In this document: positions 14,288-21,235 of the stretch, one piece after another
Numbering within the stretch: position 1 is the stretch's first letter
Layout: each line of letters starts with the position of its first letter
Source of the DNA: an uncultured Oscillospiraceae bacterium
GTDB taxonomy: Bacteria > Bacillota > Clostridia > Oscillospirales > Ruminococcaceae
Reading direction: 5' to 3'
Length of the DNA stretch: 22,334 nucleotides
Assembly: GCA_934462925.1 (NCBI GenBank)
Contig: CAKSIT010000025.1
Span: 1 to 22,334 of the forward strand
Translations under genes and position numbers: made by a program
The notes under the pieces: generated by a model
Database searches by the model: none
What the model was told of the DNA's origin: nothing
What the model saw: the letters and a program-made list of their open reading frames with translations, nothing else

Positions 14288-14293
14288 TATAAT
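14288..14293 (+). promoter_or_regulatory. -10 box of the tyrosine recombinase gene
   Basis: TATAAT at 14288-14293, 25 bases before ATG 14319. The region 17 bases upstream (GACGGT) is a poor -35 box, so basal expression may be low. Confidence 0.45.
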
Positions 14294-14318
14294 AGATATA
14301 TGCGAAAGGAGAACCGCC

Positions 14319-15179
14319 ATGAAAAGAGAAATTCACATAACCGAAAGGGCAATAAAAAAATACGCAAATCACCTGCGCGAGCAGGAGCGCAGCGCAAGCA
14401 CCGTGGACAACTACATTCGCGGGCTGCGTGCGCTGCTGCTCTACGCCAACGGCGCAGCGCTCGACAAGCCGAAGCTGCTTGAATACAAGTCCATGCTGAA
14501 CGGCAGGTACAAGCCGTCCACCGTAAACGTGAGCGTAGCCGCCATAAACAGCTTTCTTAAATACGCAGGGCGCAGCGACCTTGCGCTGAACCCTGTCAGG
14601 GTGCAGAAAAACAGCTTTGAGGAAAAGGACAGGGAGCTTAGCAAGGCGGACTACGGGCGGCTTACAAGCGCGGCTTACAAAAACGGCGACGAGCGGCTGG
14701 CGCTTGCGGTTCAGGCGATATGCTCAACGGGCATACGCGTGTCGGAGCTGCGCTACATAACCGTGCAGGCAATAACCGAAGGCCATACAATAATCGCCTG
14801 CAAAGGCAAGCGGCGCACGCTGTTCCTGCCGCAGAAGCTTTGCCGCCTGTTAAGGCAGTACTGCGGGAAACGGGGCATAACGCAGGGTGCGGTGTTCATA
14901 ACCTCGGGCGGAAAGCCCATTGACAGAAGCAACCTGTGGAAGCAGATGAAACGTCTGTGCGAAACGGCGAGGGTGCAGGAAAGCAAGGTCTACCCGCATA
15001 ACCTGCGGCATTTGTTCGCGCGCACGTACTACAGCCGCGAAAAGGATTTGTCCCGCCTTGCGGACATTCTCGGACATTCGTCCGTCAATACAACAAGGAT
15101 ATACACGCGGGAGTGCGGAGCGGTTCACGCGCGGCAGATAGAGGCTCTGGGGCTAATAAAAAATACCACACAATGTTGA
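14319..15179 (+). CDS. Tyrosine recombinase (phage integrase family), likely DNA invertase
   Basis: A 286-residue recombinase with an N-terminal SAM-like core-binding domain (about 5-95) and a C-terminal catalytic domain carrying all expected residues: Arg140 (TGIRVSELR), Lys164 (CKGKRRT), His227 and Arg230 (HNLRH), His253 (LGHSS) and nucleophile Tyr262 (TRIYT). Its size is that of XerC/D and Mpi-type invertases; there is no extra arm-binding domain. AAAGGAG sits upstream of the ATG. The last six codons (KNTTQC) and the stop lie inside the left inverted repeat of the adjacent promoter segment, which ties the enzyme to that site. It probably inverts that segment and perhaps the second one at 20959; this is inferred. 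Confidence 0.9.
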   Translation: MKREIHITERAIKKYANHLREQERSASTVDNYIRGLRALLLYANGAALDKPKLLEYKSMLNGRYKPSTVNVSVAAINSFLKYAGRSDLALNPVRVQKNSFEEKDRELSKADYGRLTSAAYKNGDERLALAVQAICSTGIRVSELRYITVQAITEGHTIIACKGKRRTLFLPQKLCRLLRQYCGKRGITQGAVFITSGGKPIDRSNLWKQMKRLCETARVQESKVYPHNLRHLFARTYYSREKDLSRLADILGHSSVNTTRIYTRECGAVHARQIEALGLIKNTTQC

Positions 15180-15193
15180 TTGTGTGGTATTTT
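15160..15193. repeat. Left recombination site of inverton 1 (also terminator)
   Basis: The core 15164-15189 is arm TACCACACAAT, spacer GTTG (15175-15178), then the reverse-complement arm. The dyad extends to 15 bp per arm (15160-15193). Read leftward the hairpin is followed by TTTTTTATTAG, i.e. an intrinsic terminator for minus-strand transcription. The recombinase stop TGA (15177-15179) straddles the spacer. Confidence 0.8.
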
Positions 15194-15222
15194 AGCGCGA
15201 TAAAGCAAATCATTTCGCAAAT

Positions 15223-15251
15223 ATTATAGCACAATGCCGCAAAAAAAGCAA
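15223..15251 (-). promoter_or_regulatory. Promoter inside inverton 1, facing left (OFF orientation)
   Basis: On the minus strand TTGCTT (15251-15246), a 17-base spacer and TATAAT (15228-15223) with an extended -10 TGC just before it. The same boxes and spacing are kept in inverton 2. In this orientation transcription meets the left-site terminator within about 60 bases. Confidence 0.75.
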
Positions 15252-15350
15252 GTGTTTTTGCAGCAAAAAATTTAGAATAACGAATATTTTTGTCAAAAAG
15301 AGAACCTGCTATGTCAAAAAACCGCATAAAAGCAAGGAATAACCGCCCTT

Positions 15351-15376
15351 TACCACACAATCAACATTGTGTGGTA
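15351..15376. repeat. Right recombination site of inverton 1
   Basis: Arm TACCACACAAT (15351-15361), spacer CAAC (15362-15365), reverse-complement arm (15366-15376). It is the exact reverse complement of the left site core. The outer flank (TGGCG) has no T-tract, so rightward transcripts should read through. Confidence 0.85.
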
Positions 15377-15442
15377 TGGCGTATAAGGCAGAGCAGTCAA
15401 TAAATTTACATAATAAGCTAAAGAAAGAGGAAGGTAAAAAAC

Positions 15443-16534
15443 ATGAAAAAGAGAATGCTTGCGGCTCTTGTCGCATCGGCGCTGCTGCTTGCTACAGGCT
15501 GCACCAAGAAGGAAGCGGACGTAAGCTCGTCAGAGGCGACCTCGGAAAGCACCGCGTCGGCGGCAGCCACAACGACCGCCGCTGAGAGCGCGGCGGATAA
15601 CACCGCTGAAAGCGCTGCGACAGCCGAAAGCGCCGAGCCTGTAAGCGAGCCTGCGCAGACCGCAGAATCCACCCCCGCAGAGCAGCCCACCGAGGAAGCG
15701 GCGCAGACTGGGGATAACCCCCTGCTTGCTATGGACGCGCAGGAGCTTTACGATAAAGCACACGAATTAGCAGGCGACAACACTACGCCTTATATAAACA
15801 TCAACTGGTCACAAAAATATGAGGCTGTTCTGGAGGACTCAAACAGAAAGCTTAGCTATGTCTATGAGAGCTTCCCGCAGGAGGACGGCTCTGTTGCCGT
15901 AGTCAGGTCTACTATCTATGCGGGGCTTCTCGAATGCGCGGAAACCTATTACGTTTCAAGCACCGCAGACGGCATTACCGCCGAGCCTGGCGAAATAAGC
16001 TATAATGGCAGCAAGGATGATATGCCCGAGGGATATACCGTGCCTGTGATTGACTACAACGACCCTAAGTCGCTTATAGACCCCGAGGGACTTACGGCAG
16101 GCGACATCTATATGGCAATTGACAGGGTTATAGACGCTTTCCTTTATATGAACTTCGGCGAGTGCGAGGGCGGAAATAGCTACGGCGAATGCTTCTATAA
16201 CGGCACAAGCTCCTATGAGTGGCTCGAAAAGCTGTTCAAGAAGTATTTCACAGAGGACACATACAACGCAAACTACGACGCCGAAACTAATATGCTGATT
16301 GGAAGATGGATTAACGACAACGGCACGTGCGTCAAAAAAGAGATGTATTTCGGTGGTCCTATCCCCGATGTGTTAAAGTGCGAATTTGTAACCAATAACG
16401 ACAGCGAAATAGTTGTGCGCGCTTATCTCGGCGGCTATGATTTCGGAGATGATGAATGGACGGTTCTTTCCACGCTCACAAACACCGAAAACGGCTGGAA
16501 AATAAGCAGCTGCAATGTAAGGGAAGAGGGATAA
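15443..16534 (+). CDS. Surface lipoprotein A controlled by inverton 1
   Basis: A 363-residue lipoprotein: signal peptide with hydrophobic residues 7-16, lipobox LATGC with Cys20, then about 70 residues of Ala/Ser/Thr/Glu-rich linker with repeated AESA motifs. The globular part includes FPQEDGSVAVVRSTIYAG, a YNDPKSLID-like block and SYEWLEKLFKKYFTEDTYN near the C-terminus, ending LTNTENGWKISS. The last 100 residues have a two-helix plus beta-sheet order compatible with NTF2/IseA-like domains (inference). It is paralogous to the lipoprotein at 21236 over the full length, with near-identical linker DNA. AGGAAGG supports the start. It is the first gene after inverton 1; a second lipoprotein gene follows after 4 bases. 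Confidence 0.82.
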   Translation: MKKRMLAALVASALLLATGCTKKEADVSSSEATSESTASAAATTTAAESAADNTAESAATAESAEPVSEPAQTAESTPAEQPTEEAAQTGDNPLLAMDAQELYDKAHELAGDNTTPYININWSQKYEAVLEDSNRKLSYVYESFPQEDGSVAVVRSTIYAGLLECAETYYVSSTADGITAEPGEISYNGSKDDMPEGYTVPVIDYNDPKSLIDPEGLTAGDIYMAIDRVIDAFLYMNFGECEGGNSYGECFYNGTSSYEWLEKLFKKYFTEDTYNANYDAETNMLIGRWINDNGTCVKKEMYFGGPIPDVLKCEFVTNNDSEIVVRAYLGGYDFGDDEWTVLSTLTNTENGWKISSCNVREEG

Positions 16535-16538
16535 CGGC

Positions 16539-19019
16539 ATGAAAAAGAAAGCTGCGCTTATCATGGCGCTTGCGCTTGCAGCAAGCATTCTTACGGGCTG
16601 CGGGGGCGGCGATAACGGTTCTTCCGAGAAAAACAACTCCTCCGCTTCTGCTTCTGCGGGAAAAAACACCTCCGATTCCGCGGGAAAAAACACCTCGGCT
16701 GACTCTGCGGACGATTCTGCTGAAAGCGGGCAGAATCCCGCCGAAGAAGTGCAGGTCGGGGATTGTACGCTAATCAAGGCGGAGGGTATGGACGCCGAAG
16801 TCCAATCCGCCTCTTTAGTGGGGTATTGCGCGCAAACCGATACATATTACGCCGCGCCCAATTACAGCGGCGGCAATTCGTTCGAGCAGGGTATCATGAT
16901 ACTGAACTCCGACTTTTCTGTAAAGGAAAAAATTGACGGGGTAATCTCGGCGTATCCCATTTACGGCATAATACATTACATGGATAACAACGGAAATTAC
17001 TTCCTGCGTATCAAGGATAAAGATTACAGCGTTGACTACGGCAAGGTTTTTATGAGCGACGGCGTTGTGATATATAACCAAACCTATTATTCCTTTAACG
17101 GCGACAAGCTCGACCTGCCGTACCACGGTGAATTTTACGACGGCAAGTGCATTTTCTACGAGAAGAAAGACGACACATACTATTGCATGGACCTGAAAGG
17201 AAATATCACCGACATTACCGAAAAGGTAAAGCCAGTAACAGATAACGGCAGCTCAATCATTATCGCTTCTATTGAGGACAAGTATTATGTGGACTATTAC
17301 GGTCAGTGGTTTTACACAGACGGTACTCTGGTAGAGAAAACGTCCGCAATGTGCTACGGAACGCCTGCAAGGGGCAGCGACGGAAAGTACAGCAACGGTA
17401 GCATGGTTAAAACAAGGGTCGAGAGCAGCTATAGCGAAGCCGTCAAGGTCAATGAGTATGTTTATTTTTACATCGACCTTGCTAACGATGAAGAACCGAT
17501 TGCCGCGGACGCAACACATTATCGGTATGACTGGGGCGGACCTTATTTGCTGAGTTCGGCAGGCAGTTATTGGGTAGGCGAATTCCCTATTGCATATGGA
17601 ATAAGCGAGTTCCATAACGGCATTGCGCTTATGCTTGATATGGACTACAACCTCTATTTTGTAAACAGCAGCTATGAACAAATATCGGACACGCTCTTTA
17701 CAATTACAGGCGACGACAGGAACGACGAATACGGCAAGGTTATCAATAACGCCTATATCGGCGGCGGCAAGTTTACGTTCAAAGCCAACGGCGAAACATA
17801 TCTGATAAGCGCCGGCGGAAGCGACTATTACGACAATAACGCGCCCGCAGCTTCCGATACAGCGCAGGAAGAACCCGCGCCCGAAACCGAGTCAGCGCCC
17901 GCAGAAAGCGAGCAGACGCCCGACAAGGATACAAAGCCGCAGAACAATCTCCCGCAGAGCGTGAAGTACAATGTTACAAAGACTCCGTTTGCCGCATATA
18001 TGGATGAAGGAATCGATACATGGTACACTATAGAGGGATATTCCGCCGAGTACGATGTATATTATGCTACACAGAGTTCTTGGGATGGAGCTTCTTTATC
18101 TTCTTTAAAAACGAACTACGTGATATTGAACAGCGACTATTCTGTTAAAGAAACATTCGACGATGTAAAATCGTGGTATCCGCTTTATGACACAATTTAT
18201 TATAAGGGCAAGGACGGAAACCGCATTCTGCGAATCAGGGACAAGGAATACCCCGTTGAAAAGGGCGATGTCATCATAAGCGACGGCGTTATCATTCAGA
18301 ACGAAACGTACTATTCTATGGACGGCGACAAGCTCGACCTGCCGTATCACGGCGAGTTCTACGATGGAAAGTGCTTCTACACCGAGGGCGGAAAGACGCT
18401 TTGCATGGACATGAACGGCAACGTCACCGACTACACCGAGAAAGTAAAGCCCATAACCGACGCGGGCAGTGAAGTTGCCGCCTTAATCGACGGCAAGTAT
18501 TATGTGACTTCCAATAACAACTGGTTCTCCATAGACGGCATTGACCTGAAAGTGAATGGAAAGCCTTATAAGGGCAGCGATGGAAAATACATCAACGGAA
18601 ACCAGGCGAGAACCAAGAGCGTAGACGAATACGGGCGAGTAACAGAATGCGGTGTAATTGACCTTGCTTCCGGCGAAATGCTATACGATTTTAATGATAC
18701 GAATATGCGCTATGAATGGGGCGCAGATTCCGCATGGACAAGGGAAAATGGCAATTACAAACTGTGGTACAAGTGGGAAAACAAAACGCAAAATGCATAT
18801 GCGCTGAGCGAGTTCTATAACGGCGTTGCCCTGACGCTTGACAAGGATTTGAACATCTATCTTGTAAACTACAACTACGATAAGATATCGGACACACTTG
18901 CCACGCTTCCCGAAGGAGAAGACGGTAATGCAAAGACGTTCGACGACGCTTACATTGGCGGCGGCAGGTTCACTTTCAAGGCGAACAACGCGGTTTACGT
19001 GGTAACCGTTGACGGTTAA
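16539..19019 (+). CDS. Lipoprotein with two tandem about 350-residue domains
   Basis: An 826-residue lipoprotein: Cys21 in lipobox LTGC, a Ser/Asn/Lys-rich linker to about 72, domain 1 (about 73-430), an acidic Pro/Glu/Ala linker (about 430-470), domain 2 (about 470-826). The domains are clearly homologous: each contains the identical stretch GDKLDLPYHGEFYDGKC, YVILNSDYSVKE-like and ITEKVKPVTD-like blocks, and ends YIGGGKFTFKAN or YIGGGRFTFKAN. Both are rich in short beta strands and aromatic residues, suggesting beta-propeller or WG-repeat-like folds (inference). No catalytic motif is seen. It starts 4 bases after the preceding stop with GAGGG upstream, so it shares transcription with lipoprotein A and would follow the switch state. 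Confidence 0.8.
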   Translation: MKKKAALIMALALAASILTGCGGGDNGSSEKNNSSASASAGKNTSDSAGKNTSADSADDSAESGQNPAEEVQVGDCTLIKAEGMDAEVQSASLVGYCAQTDTYYAAPNYSGGNSFEQGIMILNSDFSVKEKIDGVISAYPIYGIIHYMDNNGNYFLRIKDKDYSVDYGKVFMSDGVVIYNQTYYSFNGDKLDLPYHGEFYDGKCIFYEKKDDTYYCMDLKGNITDITEKVKPVTDNGSSIIIASIEDKYYVDYYGQWFYTDGTLVEKTSAMCYGTPARGSDGKYSNGSMVKTRVESSYSEAVKVNEYVYFYIDLANDEEPIAADATHYRYDWGGPYLLSSAGSYWVGEFPIAYGISEFHNGIALMLDMDYNLYFVNSSYEQISDTLFTITGDDRNDEYGKVINNAYIGGGKFTFKANGETYLISAGGSDYYDNNAPAASDTAQEEPAPETESAPAESEQTPDKDTKPQNNLPQSVKYNVTKTPFAAYMDEGIDTWYTIEGYSAEYDVYYATQSSWDGASLSSLKTNYVILNSDYSVKETFDDVKSWYPLYDTIYYKGKDGNRILRIRDKEYPVEKGDVIISDGVIIQNETYYSMDGDKLDLPYHGEFYDGKCFYTEGGKTLCMDMNGNVTDYTEKVKPITDAGSEVAALIDGKYYVTSNNNWFSIDGIDLKVNGKPYKGSDGKYINGNQARTKSVDEYGRVTECGVIDLASGEMLYDFNDTNMRYEWGADSAWTRENGNYKLWYKWENKTQNAYALSEFYNGVALTLDKDLNIYLVNYNYDKISDTLATLPEGEDGNAKTFDDAYIGGGRFTFKANNAVYVVTVDG

Positions 19020-19059
19020 GCGGCTGCCGCACGGCAAATTTCCCAGAGAGCGTGATTCG

Positions 19060-19097
19060 CATAGCCGCCTGCAGGCGTTTGTCAGGCGGCGGCTATG
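19060..19097 (+). other. Intercistronic hairpin
   Basis: CATAGCCGCC (19060-19069) and GGCGGCTATG (19088-19097) form a 10-bp stem between the 826- and 532-residue lipoprotein genes. There is no T-tract, so an RNA-processing or stability element is more likely than a terminator. It extends an apparent upstream reading frame but is better seen as non-coding. Confidence 0.5.
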
Positions 19098-19138
19098 TCG
19101 AGATTTCCGCCGACGATACAAAGGCGTGGAGGGAGCAT

Positions 19139-20737
19139 ATGAAAAAATATATAGCGGCAGCGGCTCTGGCTTCAATATTATTCGCGGCAGGGTGCAGCCG
19201 GAGTCCCATAGCAGAGCGTGAAAGCCCGCCGCAGTCTGAGGCGGTATCCGAAACGGCGGACGGCGAATCGGCGGACACCGCGGCTAGCGCCGAAGGCGCT
19301 TCATCAGAGGAAGCAAGCGAGGAGAGCGAAACCGCCGCAGAGTTCGAGCCGCTCCCCGTAAGCACGATACCGATAAACCCGCACGGGTACAGTATCGACT
19401 GGCTCTACGGAAAGTGGAGCGCGGTAGCCTACGAGGACAACGATTTCTGGGATTACGCGACATTCGAGGGGTACGAGGAGCAGCCGCAGCTTACGTTTTA
19501 CGACGGCGGCGTGTGCCGCCCGACAGGCGGAGAGGAAATAGGTATCATTGAGGATTATTTCTACCAGGCAACCGAAAACGGCGTGGATCTGTACAGCGTT
19601 TACGGCGATAAGCTGATGACGCTCACCCGCGACCTTGCCGACGATACCTTGTCGCTGTGCTTTGACGGCAACGACGACAGCGTGCTGACGTTCAAGCACG
19701 GCGACTACCTCAAAACCGACGAGCGCTTTAAGCCGCTGCAGCCCGACGAGTGGGTCTACGGGCTGTGGAGCATATCTGCCGTAAACGACATGGATTACTG
19801 GGAGTACGCCTTTCTGCAGGACCGAGCGGGGCAGACGCTGCTTTATTTTGACAGGCAGGGCTACTGCCAACTTACAGTAGACGACCCCGACGTAAAGTCG
19901 CTTGTTTACCGCTTTGAGCTTTCCGACGAATACACCGTTGAGATAAGCGAGATAAACGGCGAACACGCTTCTACCATGGTATACGACCCGAGCAGCGACA
20001 CCCTGTCCGAGGGCGAGGAGGAGCATACCGTTTACAGGCGCGGAGAGTATCCCGAACCGCAATTGCCCGACGACTACTCCGAGGACTGGATACTCGGCAC
20101 GTGGAGCGTTACCATGGCGCAGGCTATGGATTACTGGGATTATGCGTACTACAATTTTTACGACGAGCCGATTCAGTTTACCTTTACGGACGATAAGGTA
20201 TGCACGGCTACCGTTCTCGACTTGACCTTTACATACAAGGTGCGCGGCTTCTACGCCGTTTTGTATGAAGAATCGGGAGGGCTTACGGTATTTGTGAAAT
20301 ACCACGAGGACAAGGAAACTATGGAGCTTAAGGACGACAGCACTACGTTCAACCTTAAGCTTGGCGACAACCCGAAGCCCGCGGACTGGATAGGCGACAG
20401 GAATCTGAAGCTTGGCGCAGACTGGCTGTATGACAAGTGGACCATTGCTTTCTCAAACGGAAACCCCTGCGTATCGCAGGACGACCTTGACGGTAACGGT
20501 TCGCTGATAAGCTTTGTGTTTTACGAGGACAGAGCCGAAATGGTAATCAACGACGGTTCAAACAAATTCAGGTTCAGATATCAGCTTACCGATAACGTAG
20601 TAGTATTGTCCAACGGCGGCGACGACGCAATCGTAATGACGTATTTTGCCGACAACGACGCAATGCGCTTTACGCTGGGCGAGGACGTGTATGTTGCAGT
20701 GCGCAGCGAAAAGCTGTATTCCGACGGGACGGAATAG
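19139..20737 (+). CDS. Lipoprotein with four WLYGxWS-type repeats
   Basis: A 532-residue lipoprotein. Signal peptide, lipobox FAAGC with Cys19, an acidic Ala/Ser/Glu linker to about 80, then four repeats of about 112-117 residues starting at Trp88 (DWLYGKWS), Trp205 (EWVYGLWS), Trp317 (DWILGTWS) and Trp429 (DWLYDKWT). The first three also share a WDYA or WEYA motif 15 residues on. Each repeat is beta-rich with a late L/F-x-hydrophobic strand, resembling lipocalin-like barrels (inference; the LxGxWs start is typical of them). The start at 19139 is chosen because GGAGGGAG directly precedes it and the signal peptide begins there. About 120 bases separate it from the previous gene; likely the same operon, ending at the terminator at 20800. 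Confidence 0.8.
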   Translation: MKKYIAAAALASILFAAGCSRSPIAERESPPQSEAVSETADGESADTAASAEGASSEEASEESETAAEFEPLPVSTIPINPHGYSIDWLYGKWSAVAYEDNDFWDYATFEGYEEQPQLTFYDGGVCRPTGGEEIGIIEDYFYQATENGVDLYSVYGDKLMTLTRDLADDTLSLCFDGNDDSVLTFKHGDYLKTDERFKPLQPDEWVYGLWSISAVNDMDYWEYAFLQDRAGQTLLYFDRQGYCQLTVDDPDVKSLVYRFELSDEYTVEISEINGEHASTMVYDPSSDTLSEGEEEHTVYRRGEYPEPQLPDDYSEDWILGTWSVTMAQAMDYWDYAYYNFYDEPIQFTFTDDKVCTATVLDLTFTYKVRGFYAVLYEESGGLTVFVKYHEDKETMELKDDSTTFNLKLGDNPKPADWIGDRNLKLGADWLYDKWTIAFSNGNPCVSQDDLDGNGSLISFVFYEDRAEMVINDGSNKFRFRYQLTDNVVVLSNGGDDAIVMTYFADNDAMRFTLGEDVYVAVRSEKLYSDGTE

Positions 20738-20799
20738 TTCTTGCCGCCCTGCGCTGCAGGACTTCACGAAATCTGATTTCTCCCAAGGTTTTCATATAA

Positions 20800-20832
20800 G
20801 CGGGCGGTGCAGAAATGCGCCGCTCGTTTTTT
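20800..20832 (+). terminator. Intrinsic terminator of the lipoprotein operon
   Basis: GCGGGCGGTGCA (20800-20811), a GAAA tetraloop and TGCGCCGCTCGT (20816-20827) form a 12-bp stem with three wobble pairs, followed by TTTTTT (20827-20832). It lies 62 bp after the stop at 20737 and insulates inverton 2 from the upstream operon. Confidence 0.85.
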
Positions 20833-20840
20833 CACAAAAA

Positions 20841-20974
20841 GGCCGGTTATACCGCATACCCTGCGGACGTTCTCGGGGCTGACCGTAAATACTGAATGGA
20901 TACGCGTGTGTAAAGCGGTACAAACGCGGCAACAACGGGCTTTGCGGCTTATAAAAAATACCACACAATGTTAA
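20841..20974 (+). pseudogene. 3' remnant of a second tyrosine recombinase gene
   Basis: The DNA just ahead of inverton 2 matches the end of the recombinase gene. One frame reads PADVLG (compare LADILG near His253) and, after a frameshift, another reads VNTEWIRVCKAV, then ALRLIKNTTQC and a stop (TAA 20972-20974), matching VNTTRIYTRECGAV...ALGLIKNTTQC of the intact enzyme. The tail KNTTQC plus stop is again encoded by the left inverted repeat. Tyr262 is replaced by Arg or lost through the frame change, and about 240 N-terminal residues are gone, so it is a relic. It shows that module B once had its own recombinase. Confidence 0.7.
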
Positions 20975-20984
20975 TTGTGTGGTA
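20959..20984. repeat. Left recombination site of inverton 2 (also terminator)
   Basis: Arm TACCACACAAT (20959-20969), spacer GTTA (20970-20973), reverse-complement arm (20974-20984). Read leftward it is followed by TTTTTTATAAG, so it forms a terminator for the inward-pointing promoter, as at inverton 1. Confidence 0.8.
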
Positions 20985-21017
20985 TTTTAGTACGGTATGG
21001 CAAATCATTCCGAAGAT

Positions 21018-21046
21018 ATTATAGCACAATGCCGCAAAAAAAGCAA
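21018..21046 (-). promoter_or_regulatory. Promoter inside inverton 2, facing left (OFF orientation)
   Basis: On the minus strand TTGCTT (21046-21041), a 17-base spacer and TATAAT (21023-21018) with an extended TGC, exactly as in inverton 1. It points toward the left-site terminator and away from the lipoprotein at 21236. Confidence 0.75.
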
Positions 21047-21146
21047 GTGGTTTTAGAACGAAAAATTTAGAACAACGAATATTTTTGTCAGAAAGCGTAT
21101 CGGGCATAGCCCCAAAACCGCATAAGGGCGGGGAAAAACGCGTCTC

Positions 21147-21171
21147 ACCACACAATTAACATTGTGTGGTA
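21147..21171. repeat. Right recombination site of inverton 2
   Basis: ACCACACAAT (21147-21156), spacer TAAC (21157-21160), ATTGTGTGGTA (21161-21171): reverse complement of the left site apart from one outermost base. The outer flank has no T-tract. Confidence 0.85.
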
Positions 21172-21235
21172 CGCAAATGTGAAGCAATATCTGTTCCGCA
21201 TATTGTACTACAAACAAATAAAAGGAAGGAAGAAC

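Larger units (their letters stand above)
15164..15376. other. Inverton 1: putative invertible promoter segment, 213 bp
   Basis: The left site (15164-15189) and right site (15351-15376) are perfect 26-bp inverted copies, including their asymmetric centre. The 161-bp interior carries a strong promoter pointing left, away from the lipoprotein at 15443. It lies between an intact tyrosine recombinase gene and the lipoprotein, as in known invertible-promoter switches. The interior is AT-rich with homopolymer runs and has no convincing gene. Inversion would place the promoter about 60-70 bases upstream of the lipoprotein ATG. Inferred from structure. Confidence 0.75.
20959..21171. other. Inverton 2: putative invertible promoter segment, 213 bp
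   Basis: Same plan and the same length as inverton 1 (26-bp sites, 161-bp interior). The interiors align without gaps but have diverged at many positions. The -10, the extended TG, the -35 and the block CGAATATTTTTGTCA are unchanged. The spacer is GTTA on the left and TAAC on the right, so the partner sites match each other but differ from inverton 1 by one base. The outermost left base of the right site has changed (C instead of T). Confidence 0.75.

Noticed and set aside
15085..15360. Minus-strand ORF of 91 codons across inverton 1, and a similar one at 20949-21155 across inverton 2, both reading KYHTINIVWYFL
   Set aside because: They share protein sequence only because the DNA of the sites and promoter is conserved. 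Both run through the promoter and the hairpin, and neither has a ribosome binding site.
19304..20305. 333-codon antisense ORF opposite the 532-residue lipoprotein
   Set aside because: It is the mirror of a GC-rich, Asp/Tyr-rich real gene. It has no RBS or promoter and looks like low-quality protein.
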